Notes: a model not told the origin generated them from the letters alone. Positions 47,718-58,090 are shown, numbered from the stretch's first letter. The stretch: 64,000 bases of DNA from Candidatus Foliamicus numerosus (GCA_028285945.1 JAPYNE010000014.1:5001-69000); one strand, 5' to 3'. Numbers and translations are program-made.

Positions 47718-47935
47718 GCCCTTTCTCCACCCCTTTCCCGCAGGAGTGTCGGCGGCAGGGCGAGCATCGGTCGCTGCGCGCAGCGCAGCGAGGCAAAGCA
47801 TGCCTTTACCTAATGCGGGCGGGCCGGCAGGAGGACGGCCCCGGACGTGATTCCGGCACCGCCGCGCGGCAGGGATGCCAACAGCCACTCGCGGGAAGAA
47901 GGAGGATGGGTTCATGCGTCTCCCGCGGCAACGTC
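47711..47935. repeat. Hairpin repeat copy G, split and eroded
   Basis: A left half at about 47711-47760 (TGAGCCCTTTCTCC ... CGCAGGAGTGTCGGCGGCAGG) and a right half at about 47898-47930 (ATGGGTTCATGCGTCTCCCG) lie 140 bp apart. The stretch between (47765-47895) is GC-rich and shows no gene. The left half overlaps the last codons of the ABC ATPase gene, whose tail ([11 protein letters not shown]) is therefore partly repeat-derived. Confidence 0.6.
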
Positions 47936-47942
47936 GGCGCGA

Positions 47943-48050
47943 GCCCTTTCTCCGCCCCTTGCCCGCAGGAGACGCATGAACCCATCCATGGGGCTTGGCG
48001 GCGGCTGTCCTGCCGCCGACACTCCTGCGGGAAAGGGGCGGAGAAAGGGC
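47943..48050. repeat. Hairpin repeat copy H (reverse orientation)
   Basis: Arms 47943-47971 and 48022-48050 pair over 29 bp with one mismatch. The 50-nt loop (47972-48021) reads, on the minus strand, TGTCGGCGGCAGGACAGCCG and CCCCATGGATGGGTTCATGC. It sits 48 bp upstream of the lipoprotein adaptor gene. With copy G it separates this gene from the ATPase gene. Confidence 0.9.
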
Positions 48051-48097
48051 GGAGGAAGCACGCCCCAAGCCAGCAAGCAAGCAGTGAGAAAAGGCGG

Positions 48098-49456
48098 ATG
48101 CAAACGCACGGCTGGCGCAAGAGCGCGGCTTTCGGCCTGATGCTGGCGTTGGCCGGCTGCGCGGAAGCCCCGTCTCCCGAGCCGCAAGCCTACGACCAAG
48201 CGACGGTGGAGCGCCGCGATATCCGCGTGTTCGTGGAAGCCGCCGGCGCCGTGGAGCCGCTGCGCACAGTGGAACTGAAATCCAAAGCCTCCGGCGAGAT
48301 TCTCTCCATCAATGCCGAGAACGGCGACCAGGTGGAGCGCTCCACCCTGCTGGTGAGGATCGACAAGCGCATTCCCGCCAACAATCTGGCGCAAGCACAA
48401 GCGGCGCTCAAAGCGGCCGAATCGCGGCGCTCCATCGCGCAACTGCAAATGGAGCGCGCCGAAACACTGGTGCGCGACAACACCATTACCGACAGCGAAT
48501 ACGAGGAAAAGGCGCTGGCCCTGTCGGAAGCCGAAGCGCAACAGGTGCGCGCCCGCGTGGATGTGGAGAACGCCCGTATCGCGCTGGGCGACACCGACGT
48601 TCTGGCACCCATCAACGGCACCATCATCGAGCGCAATGTGGAGCCGGGCCAGGTTATCTCGTCGCCCACTCAGGATGTGGGCGGCGGCACGCTGCTGCTC
48701 AAAATGGCCGATCTGCGCCGCATGCTGGTGCGAACCCGGGTGGACGAAACCGATATCGGCAAGATCAGCGCCGGCATGCAGGCGAACGTGAGCGTGGCGG
48801 CGTATCCCGACCGCGATTTCGTTGGCCAAGTGGAAAAGATCGAGCCGCTGGCGGTGGTGGAGCAGAACGTGACGTTGTTTTCGGTGCTGATCCTGCTCGA
48901 CAATCCCGATTCCCTGCTGCTGCCGGGAATGAACGCCGAGGTGGAAATCAAGATCGCGGAGGAATTGCAGGCGCCGGCGGTGCCTACGGCAGCGCTGCGC
49001 ACCTTGGATGACATCGACGCCACGGCCGACATGCTGAACTGGCCGCGCGACGACCTGCGCGAGGCGGTCATCAATGAACAGGCTGTCGCGGGTGGCGGCG
49101 GTTCAACGCGCGGCGCGACATCGACGCCGGCGGCGCAGGACGGCGGCATGCGCCTTATGCCGAACGCGGCGCGGGGGCGCCTCGGACTCAGCAGGGCGCA
49201 ACGCCGCGTGCGGCGCGATTCGAATAACGGCTACGACTTTCGCGCCGACTACTGGGTGCTGGTCGTGCGCGATTTGGGGCCGGAGCCGGTGTGGGTGCGA
49301 ACGGGGATGAGCGATTTTGAATACTCGGTCGTGCTGGCAGGTTTGCAGGAGAGCGAACAAGTGCTGCTGCTGCCCAGCGCCGGCCTCTACGAATCGCAAT
49401 CCAATCTCCGCGACTGGATGCGCCGCCGCGCCGGCGGCCTGCCCGGCATCGGCTAG
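48098..49456 (+). CDS. MacA/HlyD-family adaptor lipoprotein
   Basis: 452 residues with a lipoprotein signal (FGLMLALAGC, lipobox LAGC at about residue 21), followed by barrel-sandwich halves (GAVEPLRTVELKSKASGEIL and DVLAPINGTIIERNVEPGQV), a coiled-coil hairpin (about 95-155) and a beta-barrel (MLVRTRVDETDIGKISAGMQ). Near residues 320-385 there is an unusual insert rich in Gly and Arg. It should bridge an ABC unit to an outer-membrane channel. AAGGCGG precedes the ATG. Confidence 0.88.
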   Translation: MQTHGWRKSAAFGLMLALAGCAEAPSPEPQAYDQATVERRDIRVFVEAAGAVEPLRTVELKSKASGEILSINAENGDQVERSTLLVRIDKRIPANNLAQAQAALKAAESRRSIAQLQMERAETLVRDNTITDSEYEEKALALSEAEAQQVRARVDVENARIALGDTDVLAPINGTIIERNVEPGQVISSPTQDVGGGTLLLKMADLRRMLVRTRVDETDIGKISAGMQANVSVAAYPDRDFVGQVEKIEPLAVVEQNVTLFSVLILLDNPDSLLLPGMNAEVEIKIAEELQAPAVPTAALRTLDDIDATADMLNWPRDDLREAVINEQAVAGGGGSTRGATSTPAAQDGGMRLMPNAARGRLGLSRAQRRVRRDSNNGYDFRADYWVLVVRDLGPEPVWVRTGMSDFEYSVVLAGLQESEQVLLLPSAGLYESQSNLRDWMRRRAGGLPGIG

Positions 49457-49528
49457 CCCGGATATTGCCTGCAATCACAAACGATTTTCGGCTTGCTCGC
49501 GCCAGGTGTCGGGATTAGGATTGGATTG

Positions 49529-49936
49529 ATGAGCAACGCAAACGGAAGCAGGTTGCGCAGGGCCAGCTCGGAGCTGATCGCGGTGCTGAGCTTGGGATTG
49601 ACTATCCTGCTGGCAGTGCTCGGCCAAGCGGTTTGGCTGGACGGAAAAATCGAACGAGGCGATGCCAGGCTGGCAGCTCAAATCGAAAGAGTCGATACCA
49701 AGCTGGCCACGCAAATCGACAGCGTCGATGCCAGATTGTCCGCCCAGATCGAAAGCGTCGATACCAGATTGTCCGAGCAAATCGAAAACGTAGATGCCAG
49801 ATTGTCCGAGCAAATCGAGGGCCTCCACGCGGGCCAGGCCGCGATCCGGGAAAGGCTTGTCGCCATTGAGGCGCGCTCCAAGAGGGGCGGTTCGCCCACC
49901 GCAAGCAACGAGGGGCCGCAGGACTCCGCACTCTGA
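49529..49936 (+). CDS. Membrane-anchored coiled-coil protein
   Basis: 135 residues: a basic start, one helix (LIAVLSLGLTILLAVLGQAVWL, about 16-37), then five repeats of 11 residues (xQIExVDxRLS) that predict a long coiled coil, and a polar tail. I do not recognise a defined family. The frames at 62931 and 58091 have similar plans. The start at 49529 has a weak ribosome-binding site; 49493 is an alternative. Confidence 0.6.
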   Translation: MSNANGSRLRRASSELIAVLSLGLTILLAVLGQAVWLDGKIERGDARLAAQIERVDTKLATQIDSVDARLSAQIESVDTRLSEQIENVDARLSEQIEGLHAGQAAIRERLVAIEARSKRGGSPTASNEGPQDSAL

Positions 49937-50066
49937 CCGCATCGCGGGCGACCCCTGCGGATATTGCTTAACCGACTGACAAGATCATCGCATCGTCTTG
50001 AAGATGCATGCTGGCGCCGGCAGCGCGCAATTTAGCGGGTTGCCAAGGGAGTTAGGCATATACGGC

Positions 50067-52268
50067 TTAGCCGATTTCGGCGGGGTCCACGTCAACGGAC
50101 CAGCTGACGCGGCGCGGGCGCTTGAGTTCTCGAACTGCGGGAATCCATCGGTCCAGGAATGACTGCAGGCGGGCGCGGCTGGTCGAGCGTGCTAGAAGCT
50201 GCGCGTGATTGCGGTCGCGGCGGCGTTCCATCAGCGCGGGGGCCGGCCCCAGCACCTGCACGTCGGAACCGGCGGCATCGGCGCCGATGGCTGTCTTCGC
50301 GCGGTTCAGGAACTCATTGAGGCTGGCGGCCTCAGGCGCGTTGGCGCGCAGCACCGCCAGATGGGCGAAGGGCGGCCAGCCACTGCTCCTGCGAAGCTCC
50401 AGGGCAGTGGCGGCAAAACCGGGATAGCCCTCCTTGAGCAACTGGCGCAACAACGGATGCTCGGGAAACCGCGTTTGCAGCACCAAAAGGCCGGGCTTTT
50501 CGCGGCGACCGGCCCGGCCGGCAACCTGAACCAGCGTTTGCGCCAGCCTTTCCGGGCCCCGGAACTCCTGCGAAAACATGCCCTGGTCCGCGTCGATCAC
50601 CGCCACCAGGCCGAGGCTGGGGAAATCGTGGCCTTTGGTGAGCATCTGGGTGCCGAGCAGGATGCGGTAGCGGCGCTCGCGGATGCCGCCTAAGATATGC
50701 TCCAGCCTGCGCCTGCCGCGCACATTGTCGCGGTCCATGCGCGCCACCGGGTAATCGGGGAAGCGCGCCTGAAGCTCTTCCTCTAGGCGCTCGGTTCCGC
50801 GCCCTATCGTTTGCAGCGGCGTGCCGCAATTCCCGCATACGGGCGGCGGGCGGCGCCGGGCGCCGCAGTGATGGCAGAGAAGCAGGTCGCGCCTGCGGTA
50901 GAACACCATCCGTGCATCGCAGTGACGGCATTCTTCCGCTTGCCGGCAGTCCGGGCACATCAGCACCGGCGCGAAGCCGCGGCGGTTGAGATACAGAAGC
51001 ACCTGCGAGCCTGATTCAAGCTGTTCGGACATGGCCTGAACCAGCGGCGCGCTCAAGCCATGCTCCGGGGGGTGCCGGTTCAGATCCACGAGGCGGGCCT
51101 GCGCAGGGCGGGCGCCCGTTACCTTTTTGGTCAGGCGCCGGTGCGCGTAGCGTCTCCTTTGCACGTTCAGCAAAGATTCGAGCGCCGGCGTGGCCGACCC
51201 CAGAACGATCGGTATGCCTGCCTTGGACGCGCGCATCACGGCAAGGTCGCGGGCCTGGTAGCGGAAGCCGTCCTGTTGCTTGTAGGACGGATCGTGCTCC
51301 TCATCGACCACGATCAGGCCGAGTTCGCGGCAGGGGACAAACACGGCGGACCGGGTGCCCACCACCAGCCGCGCCCGACCGGCGCGGGCATCCGCCCAAG
51401 CGGTCAGGCGCTCGCCGTCGCCCAAGCCCGAATGCAGCACCGCCGCAGGCACTCGGAAGCGGGCCTTAAGCCGCTCGGCCAGCTGCGGGGTCAGTCCGAT
51501 TTCCGGCGCCAGCAGCAGGCATTGCCGCCCGGAAGCGAGCACCTGCTCCACGAGGTGCAGGTACACCTCCGTCTTGCCGCTGGCCGTCACGCCGTCCAAG
51601 AGGTGGCAGGCATAGCCTTGGTCCATCGGCATCGCCTTCACTGCGTCGGCCTGTTCGCCGCTCAGCACAAGCGGCTTCTCCCGCAACATGCCCGCAGGGT
51701 TTGGGGCGGCAGGCTGGAAGGACTCCGCCAGCCCCTTGCTTTCGAGCAGCCGAATGATCCTACGCCAGCCGGGCGTGAGCGACGCCAGCTCTTTCTCTCG
51801 CAAACCGTCGGCTCCAGCCTCGATCAGCTGGTCAAGCAATTCGCGCTGTCGCGGCGCGCGTGCTGTGAGTTCATGCGCTTTATCTCCGGCCTTGCCGCTT
51901 GCCTGCCAGAGAACGGGCGCCGGCGGCAGACCGGCACCACGGCGCAATGGCTGCGGCAGGGCGTAGGCAAGAACCTGGCCTGAAGGGTGGCAGTAATAGC
52001 GCGCGGCCCAACGCAGCAACTCCAGCGTGACCGGGTCCCAAAGGGGCTCGGCATCCAGCACCTTAAGCACCGGCCGCAGCCGTTCGGCGGGCACTTCCGA
52101 TCCGTCAAGGTGCTCAAGCACGATTCCGATGCGCCTTCCAGTGCCCAGCGGCACCGAAACGCGCGCCCCGATTGGCGGAACCGGCCCCTCCCCAGGCCCC
52201 AGATAGTCCAGCAAAGGCACCGCGAAGCGCGGCCCCACAGCCACCCGCAATACGGAACCCGCCGACAT
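50067..52268 (-). CDS. priA: Primosomal protein N' (replication restart helicase PriA)
   Basis: Loads the replisome at broken forks. 733 residues from ATG at 52268: a DNA-binding N-terminus (PRFAVPLLDYLGPGEGPVPPIGARV), Walker A DGVTASGKTEVYLHL (with Ala where Gly is usual), DEEHD box, a zinc-binding part with eight Cys (CPDCRQAEECRHCDARM ... CHHCGARRRPPPVCGNCG), and helicase motifs V-VI (LLGTQMLTKGHDFPSLGLV, QVAGRAGR). Confidence 0.97.
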   Translation of the reverse strand: MSAGSVLRVAVGPRFAVPLLDYLGPGEGPVPPIGARVSVPLGTGRRIGIVLEHLDGSEVPAERLRPVLKVLDAEPLWDPVTLELLRWAARYYCHPSGQVLAYALPQPLRRGAGLPPAPVLWQASGKAGDKAHELTARAPRQRELLDQLIEAGADGLREKELASLTPGWRRIIRLLESKGLAESFQPAAPNPAGMLREKPLVLSGEQADAVKAMPMDQGYACHLLDGVTASGKTEVYLHLVEQVLASGRQCLLLAPEIGLTPQLAERLKARFRVPAAVLHSGLGDGERLTAWADARAGRARLVVGTRSAVFVPCRELGLIVVDEEHDPSYKQQDGFRYQARDLAVMRASKAGIPIVLGSATPALESLLNVQRRRYAHRRLTKKVTGARPAQARLVDLNRHPPEHGLSAPLVQAMSEQLESGSQVLLYLNRRGFAPVLMCPDCRQAEECRHCDARMVFYRRRDLLLCHHCGARRRPPPVCGNCGTPLQTIGRGTERLEEELQARFPDYPVARMDRDNVRGRRRLEHILGGIRERRYRILLGTQMLTKGHDFPSLGLVAVIDADQGMFSQEFRGPERLAQTLVQVAGRAGRREKPGLLVLQTRFPEHPLLRQLLKEGYPGFAATALELRRSSGWPPFAHLAVLRANAPEAASLNEFLNRAKTAIGADAAGSDVQVLGPAPALMERRRDRNHAQLLARSTSRARLQSFLDRWIPAVRELKRPRRVSWSVDVDPAEIG

Positions 52269-52338
52269 TCCGTCACGATACCCCGAACCGAATGCCGCCG
52301 CGCATCCGCGCAAACCACGTTGCGGAATAGCGGCGGGC

Positions 52339-53712
52339 TTAGATTTCCTGGACGGCGCGGATCAGTTCGGCGCACATGGCTTGGCCGTCGCCGTAGAGCA
52401 TGCGGGTGCGGTCCTCGTAGAACAGCGCGTTCTCGATGCCGGAGAAGCCGGTTCCTTGGCCGCGCTTGATGACGATGGCGTTGCTGGCCTTGTCGGCGTC
52501 GAGGATCGGCATGCCGTAAATGGGGCTGGCGGTGTCGGTTCGGGCGGCCGTGTTGACCACGTCGTTGGCGCCGATCACCAGCGCCACGTCGGTCTTGGGG
52601 AACTCCGGGTTGATTTCGGCCTCGTCGAAGATGAGGTCGTAGGGCACGCCGGCTTCGGCCAGCAGCACGTTCATGTGCCCCGGCATGCGGCCGGCCACCG
52701 GGTGGATCGCGAACTTCACCCGCACGCCCCGCTTCATCAGCGCCTCGGCCAGCTCCCACACTTTGTGCTGGGCCTGCGCCACGGCCATGCCGTAGCCGGG
52801 AATGATGATGACTTGGCGAGCGAAGCCCAGCATGACCGCCGCGTCGATGGCCTCCACCGGCTTCATGGCCCCCTCGATCCCGTCGCCTGCCGCGGCGGTC
52901 TCGCCGAACGCGCTGAACAGCACATTGCCCAGCGAGCGGTTCATGGCCTTGGCCATCAGCTGGGTCAGCAAGGTGCCGGCGGCGCCGACCACGGTGCCGG
53001 CAATAATCATGGCGGCGTTGTCCAGCACCAGGCCTTCCAAGCCCACCGCGAGTCCGGTCAGCGCGTTGTAGAGCGAGATGACCACCGGCATGTCCGCGCC
53101 GCCGATCGGCATGGTGAGGGTCAATCCCAGCAGCAGCGCCACGGCGATGAACACCGTCAGCCATGGCCCGCCCGTGCCCATCACCACGAGCGCCGCGGCC
53201 GCCGCCGCCACCGCCAGAATCAATACGTTGAGGGCGTTCTGGCCGGCGAAGCGCAAGGCGCGTTTCACCCAGCCTTGCAGCTTGGCGAAGGCCAGCAGGC
53301 TGCCTGAGAACGAAACCGCGCCGATCAGAGCGCCGGCCACCGCCAGCGTCGCCACCGTCCAGCTCATTCCGCTCCCGTGGCCGTCGCCGAGAAGCGCCAC
53401 CCAGGCGATGGCCGCCGCCGCGCCGCCGCCCATGCCGTTGTAAAGCGCGATCATTTGCGGCATGCCGGTCATCGCCACCTTGCGCGCGCTGATCCAGGCC
53501 GGCACGCCGCCCACCAGGATGGCGGAGAGAATCAGCAGCCGGTTCTCCATTTCGGGCCAGAGAAAAGTGACCAGCGTGGCCAGCACCATGCCGGCGCCGG
53601 CCCAAACAATGCCGCGCCGCGCGCCGGCCGGCGAGCTCATCGCCTTCAAGCCGAGAATGAACGCGACCGCCGCGAGGAAGTAGCTGGCCGCGATGAGCGT
53701 GTTCAGCGTCAC
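52339..53712 (-). CDS. pntB: NAD(P) transhydrogenase subunit beta
   Basis: 457 residues: about nine membrane helices in the first 270 residues, then the cytosolic NADP(H) domain (VIIIPGYGMAVAQAQHKVWELAE, HPVAGRMPGHMNVLLAEA, VIGANDVVNTAA and the closing KRGQGTGFSGIENALFY). With PntA it couples proton entry to NADPH formation. The start overlaps the alpha-2 stop by 4 bp. Confidence 0.97.
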   Translation of the reverse strand: MTLNTLIAASYFLAAVAFILGLKAMSSPAGARRGIVWAGAGMVLATLVTFLWPEMENRLLILSAILVGGVPAWISARKVAMTGMPQMIALYNGMGGGAAAAIAWVALLGDGHGSGMSWTVATLAVAGALIGAVSFSGSLLAFAKLQGWVKRALRFAGQNALNVLILAVAAAAAALVVMGTGGPWLTVFIAVALLLGLTLTMPIGGADMPVVISLYNALTGLAVGLEGLVLDNAAMIIAGTVVGAAGTLLTQLMAKAMNRSLGNVLFSAFGETAAAGDGIEGAMKPVEAIDAAVMLGFARQVIIIPGYGMAVAQAQHKVWELAEALMKRGVRVKFAIHPVAGRMPGHMNVLLAEAGVPYDLIFDEAEINPEFPKTDVALVIGANDVVNTAARTDTASPIYGMPILDADKASNAIVIKRGQGTGFSGIENALFYEDRTRMLYGDGQAMCAELIRAVQEI

Positions 53713-54038
53713 TCGCCGCCGTCCTTGCCGCTGCCTTTGCCGCCGTCCTTGTCGCCGCCCTTGCTGCGCTTGAACATTTCCAGCATCCGCTCGGTCACCA
53801 CGTAGCCGCCCACCGCGTTGCCCGCGGCCAAGGCCACGCCAAGAAAGCCGATCGCTTTCTCAAGCGCGCTGTCCGCCAAGCCCAAAGCCACCATGGCGCC
53901 CACTAGGACGATGCCGTGGATGAAGTTGGACCCGGACATCAGCGGCGTATGCAGGATGACCGGCACCCTCGATATGACCTCATAGCCGACGAAGGCCGCC
54001 AGCATGAAAATGTAAAGCGCTACGAATCCGTCGATCAC
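53709..54038 (-). CDS. NAD(P) transhydrogenase subunit alpha, membrane part (alpha-2)
   Basis: 109 residues with three hydrophobic helices (LYIFMLAAFVGYEVISRV, FIHGIVLVGAMVALG, AIGFLGVALAAGNAVGGYVV) and a Lys/Gly/Asp-rich tail. This corresponds to the C-terminal membrane part of E. coli PntA, encoded as its own gene here. It lies between the alpha-1 and beta genes (gap 7 bp, overlap 4 bp). Confidence 0.93.
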   Translation of the reverse strand: MIDGFVALYIFMLAAFVGYEVISRVPVILHTPLMSGSNFIHGIVLVGAMVALGLADSALEKAIGFLGVALAAGNAVGGYVVTERMLEMFKRSKGGDKDGGKGSGKDGGE

Positions 54039-54045
54039 GGCGGGC

Positions 54046-55170
54046 TCAGCACTCCCGGTCCCTTCGCGCCGCCGCGTAGCGGATCTCGCCCTCGTGCGTT
54101 AAAAGCGTGCCGGCGAACACGGGGTCTTCCAGATCCAGGGAGAACTTCTCGCCGCTAATGGCGGGCTTGATGAAATTGAACAGGTTGCGCGAATACATGG
54201 CGCTGGCGTGGCGCGCCATCATGGCCGGCACTTTGAGCGGCGCCATGATGCGCACGCCGTTATGCTCGGCGGTCTCGCCCGGACGGCTCAATTCGCAGTT
54301 GCCGCCGCCCTCGGCCGCCAGATCCACGATCACCGAGCCCGGCCGCATCTGCTCGACCGCTGCCGCGCTAACGAGGCGCGGAGAGGGCCGGCCGGGAACT
54401 GCGGCCGTCGTGATCAGCATGTCGCAGGCCGCGATATGGCGGTCCAGGGCCTTCCGCTGCATGGCCTTTTCCTCGTCCGTCAGTTCCCGCGCATAGCCGC
54501 CTTCGCCGGTGGCGCTCACGCCGGAATCAACGAAGCGGGCGCCCAGGGATTCCACCTGCTCGCGCGTCTCCTCGCGCACATCATAGGCCTCGACCACGGC
54601 GCCGAGCCGGCGCGCGGTGGCGATGGCCTGCAATCCGGCCACGCCAACGCCGAGCACCAAGGTGCGGGCGGGACTGATCGTGCCGGCGGCAGTGGTGAGC
54701 ATGGGCAGAAATTTCTGCATCTCGTCGGCCGCCATCAGTACCGCCTTGTAACCGGCCACCGAAGCCTGCGAAGACAGCACGTCCATGGACTGGGCGCGCG
54801 ATATGCGCGGCACCAATTCCATCGAGAAAGCCGTTACCCCGGCATCGCGCAAGGCATCCGTCGTTTCCGACGGCGCGTAGGCGTTCAAAAGGCCCGCCAC
54901 CATCGCGCCCTTGCCCAGCTCCGCGATGCGCTCGAGCTCCGGCGGCCCCACGCAAAACAGGGCATCGCACGCCTTCGTGACGGCGCCGGGCGACGATTCG
55001 AGGCCAATGTCCTTGTAGTCGCGGTCCGAAAAACTGGCGGCAAGGCCCGCGCCCTTCTCCATCACGACGCGCAGCCCCGCAGCCTGCATGCGCGCCCAGA
55101 CCTTAGGCACCACGGCCACGCGCTTTTCGCCGGGCGCGGTCTCGCGCAAAACGCCGATGGTGAGGGGCAT
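54046..55170 (-). CDS. pntA: NAD(P) transhydrogenase subunit alpha, NAD-binding part (alpha-1)
   Basis: 374 residues resembling alanine dehydrogenase: IGVLRETAPGEKRVAVVPKV at the start, the Rossmann motif ARTLVLGVGVAGLQAIATARRLGA (about 165-190), and the mobile-loop segment later in the domain. It binds NAD(H) in the cytoplasm. The three genes form an operon that starts in the 132-bp divergent region shared with the HNH gene. Confidence 0.96.
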   Translation of the reverse strand: MPLTIGVLRETAPGEKRVAVVPKVWARMQAAGLRVVMEKGAGLAASFSDRDYKDIGLESSPGAVTKACDALFCVGPPELERIAELGKGAMVAGLLNAYAPSETTDALRDAGVTAFSMELVPRISRAQSMDVLSSQASVAGYKAVLMAADEMQKFLPMLTTAAGTISPARTLVLGVGVAGLQAIATARRLGAVVEAYDVREETREQVESLGARFVDSGVSATGEGGYARELTDEEKAMQRKALDRHIAACDMLITTAAVPGRPSPRLVSAAAVEQMRPGSVIVDLAAEGGGNCELSRPGETAEHNGVRIMAPLKVPAMMARHASAMYSRNLFNFIKPAISGEKFSLDLEDPVFAGTLLTHEGEIRYAAARRDREC

Positions 55171-55302
55171 CTGGGAGAGGGAATCGTGCGCAGCAAACGG
55201 GATTTAGCGCATATTTTAGCCGACCGGCCGCGCTGATTTCCCCCGCCGGTCATTGAAATTTCGCAATTTAGAGGTATAAGGCCAACTGAAAAGGAGCGTG
55301 TG

Positions 55303-55920
55303 ATGCTGCTGCTTGAAGATGCCTTGGACTTGCGCCAGTGGGTGCTGCGCACCGACGTGGCGGGCCACCCCTTAGGCTGGATTGATTACCGCGATGCCGT
55401 GCGGCTCTATCACGCGGGCCAGGTCGCCTATCACTGCGGCCGGCCCCTTTTCCGGATTCGCGGCGGCATCTGCGCGCACACCGGCGATCGCAGCGAGGTG
55501 GATGTGAATACGATCGTGGCCACCCAGGGCGTGTCGGCGGGGCTCAACAAGCGGCTCGACAACTACATGCCGCCGCTCAACAACCACACGCTGTTCCGCC
55601 GCGACGCGCAGATCTGCATGTACTGCGGCGGACGCTTCCTCAAGCGCGACCTCACGCGCGATCATGTGCGCCCGATCAGCATGGGCGGATCGGATGCCTG
55701 GGCCAACGTGGTGGCCGCCTGCAAGCGCTGCAATAATTTCAAGGGCGGCCGTCTGCCCGAGGATGCCGGCATGCAGTTGCTGGCCGTCCCCTTCGTGCCC
55801 ACCTATGCCGAGTACATCTATCTGAAGGGCCGCCGGGTGCTGGCCGACCAGATGGAGTTCCTGAAGGCCCATTTCCCGCGCGGCAGCCGCCTGCAAAGCC
55901 GCTGCGGGCAGATCGCCTGA
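55303..55920 (+). CDS. HNH endonuclease family protein
   Basis: 205 residues with a clear HNH fold: [40 protein letters not shown] (two CxxC pairs, DH and the N). AAGGAG lies six bases before ATG at 55303. The N-terminal 95 residues are not part of the usual domain. Stand-alone relatives of this type occur as chromosomal genes in many proteobacteria, so it need not be mobile. It precedes acs by 22 bp. Confidence 0.85.
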   Translation: MLLLEDALDLRQWVLRTDVAGHPLGWIDYRDAVRLYHAGQVAYHCGRPLFRIRGGICAHTGDRSEVDVNTIVATQGVSAGLNKRLDNYMPPLNNHTLFRRDAQICMYCGGRFLKRDLTRDHVRPISMGGSDAWANVVAACKRCNNFKGGRLPEDAGMQLLAVPFVPTYAEYIYLKGRRVLADQMEFLKAHFPRGSRLQSRCGQIA

Positions 55921-55942
55921 ACCACCCGCGCGGCAAGGCCTC

Positions 55943-57976
55943 GTGTCAACCGGAAAGATCGAATCGGTACTGAGCGAGGAGCGCAGATTCGACCCGATCG
56001 AATCTTTCGCGAGCCAAGCGCAAGTTAACGAGGAACGGCTGGACGCGCTTCGCCGGAGGGGCGGCAGCGACCCGGCGGGCCTATGGGCCGACCTGTCCCG
56101 CGAAATGCTCGCTTGGCACAAGCCGTTCACCGTCACCCTCGACCGTTCGCGCGCGCCGCACTTCGCCTGGTTCTCCGACGGCCAACTGAATGCCAGCGAA
56201 GCCTGCCTGGATCCTTGGATCCGAAAAGCGCCGGACCGTCCGGCGCTCATCTACGAAGGCGAGCGGGGCGACAGCCGCTCGCTCACCTACCGCGAGCTGG
56301 GCGAAGCGGTGGAACGCTTGGGCGCGGCCCTGCGCGGACAGGGCGTGGCCAGCGGCGACCGGGTGGTGATCTACATGCCGATGTGCCCGGAGGCCATCAT
56401 CGCCATGCATGCCTGCGCGCGCATCGGCGCCGTGCATTCGGTCGTGTTCGGCGGCTTTTCGGCCCGCTCGCTCTACGACCGGGTGGTGGATGCCAGCGCC
56501 GAAGTGGTCATTACCGCCGATGCCGGGCGCCGCAGCGGAAAATTCGTGCGCCTCAAGGCCGCGGTGGACCAGGCGCTGGAGCACGGCGAGCATCCGGTGC
56601 GCCGGGTGATCGTTTTCCGGCACTCGGGGGAAGACATCGCCTGGCATGACCGGCGCGACCGCTGGGCGCATGAGCTCACCGATTCCGCCGCTGCCGGCTG
56701 CCCGGCGGAATACGTCAACGCCGAGCATCCGCTGTTCCTGCTCTACACCTCCGGCTCCACCGGCAAGCCCAAGGGCATACAGCACTCCGCCGCCGGCTAC
56801 CTGCTGCATGCGAAGCTCACCTGCCAATGGGTGTTCGATCTTCGCGAGGACGACGTGTTCTGGTGCACCGCCGATGTGGGCTGGATTACCGGCCACAGCT
56901 ACGTGGCCTACGGGCCGCTGGCCAACGGCGCAACCGTGGTGATTTACGAGGGGGCGCCCACTTATCCGGACGGCGGGCGATTCTGGAGCCTCTGCGAGCG
57001 CTACGGCGTAACCGTGTTCTACACCGCGCCCACCGCGATCCGCGCCCTGATGAAGCTGGGCGACGAACTGCCGGCGCAATACGACCTGTCCTCGCTGCGG
57101 CTGCTGGGCACCGTGGGCGAGCCGATCAATCCCGAGGCCTGGATGTGGTACCACCGCGTGATCGGCCGCGAGCGCTGCCCGATCGTGGACACTTGGTGGC
57201 AAACGGAAACCGGCGGCATCATGATTTCGCCGGTGCCCGGCGCCACCCCCACCAAGCCCGGTTCCTGCACTCGGCCGCTGCCCGGCGTGCATGCGGCCAT
57301 CGTTGATGAGAACGGAAACGAGATCACCGAACCCGACCGCGGCGGCTACCTGGTGATCCGCCATCCGTGGCCCTCGATGCTGCGCAATATCTGGGGCGAC
57401 AGCGAGCGCTACCGCGAGACCTACTTCGGCAAATTCGGCGATAGCTGCTACGTGACCGGAGACAGCGCCCGGCGCGACGCCGACGGCTATTTCTGGATCA
57501 TGGGACGGCTGGACGACGTGGTGAACGTGTCCGGCCACCGCCTCGGCACCATGGAAGTGGAGTCGGCGCTGGTGGCGCATCCGGCCGTGGCCGAAGCAGC
57601 GGTCGTGAGCCGGCCGCATGAGATCAAGGGCGAATCCATCTTCGCCTTTGTGGTGCTCAAAAGCGAATCAGCCCGGAACGAGAGCGCCCCGCCTAAAAGC
57701 GAAGGCGAAGCAGCCCGAAGCGAAGGCGAGCGCCAAGCCATCGCCAAGCCCTCGAAACAAGGCGCCATGCAACAGCAGTTGCGCGCCTGGGTCGATGAGC
57801 AGCTCGGCCCCATCGCCCGCCCCGACGACCTCCGCATCATCGAAGCGCTGCCCAAAACCCGCTCCGGCAAAATCATGCGCCGCCTGCTCCGCTCCATCGC
57901 CCGCAGCGAAGCAATCAACCAGGATGTCTCCACTCTCGAAAACGCCGACCTCGTCCGCCAGCTCACCCAGCCCTGA
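55943..57976 (+). CDS. acs: Acetyl-CoA synthetase
   Basis: Makes acetyl-CoA from acetate, ATP and CoA. 677 residues from a GTG start. The P-loop [16 protein letters not shown], the A8 region [21 protein letters not shown] and the acetylatable Lys in [15 protein letters not shown] are present, as is WWQTETGG. Between VVLKSE and [13 protein letters not shown] there is an extra, charged stretch of about 30 residues (rich in SE, NE, SEG) not usual in the family, which explains the extra length over 650. Confidence 0.97.
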   Translation: MSTGKIESVLSEERRFDPIESFASQAQVNEERLDALRRRGGSDPAGLWADLSREMLAWHKPFTVTLDRSRAPHFAWFSDGQLNASEACLDPWIRKAPDRPALIYEGERGDSRSLTYRELGEAVERLGAALRGQGVASGDRVVIYMPMCPEAIIAMHACARIGAVHSVVFGGFSARSLYDRVVDASAEVVITADAGRRSGKFVRLKAAVDQALEHGEHPVRRVIVFRHSGEDIAWHDRRDRWAHELTDSAAAGCPAEYVNAEHPLFLLYTSGSTGKPKGIQHSAAGYLLHAKLTCQWVFDLREDDVFWCTADVGWITGHSYVAYGPLANGATVVIYEGAPTYPDGGRFWSLCERYGVTVFYTAPTAIRALMKLGDELPAQYDLSSLRLLGTVGEPINPEAWMWYHRVIGRERCPIVDTWWQTETGGIMISPVPGATPTKPGSCTRPLPGVHAAIVDENGNEITEPDRGGYLVIRHPWPSMLRNIWGDSERYRETYFGKFGDSCYVTGDSARRDADGYFWIMGRLDDVVNVSGHRLGTMEVESALVAHPAVAEAAVVSRPHEIKGESIFAFVVLKSESARNESAPPKSEGEAARSEGERQAIAKPSKQGAMQQQLRAWVDEQLGPIARPDDLRIIEALPKTRSGKIMRRLLRSIARSEAINQDVSTLENADLVRQLTQP

Positions 57977-58090
57977 CCCCGCACACGCGCTTCGAAACGC
58001 ATGTCGGCCTAAATTGTTTGGCGACAACCACCCGGCCGTGAGGATGACCGCTCCCCTGAAATCCGAGCCGTTTCGGAAGCAGAGGGCTGG

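Noticed and set aside
47318..48097. Upstream extension of the adaptor frame into the ABC ATPase gene
   Set aside because: It is out of phase with the ATPase gene and passes through hairpin repeats; the lipoprotein signal at 48098 marks the true start.
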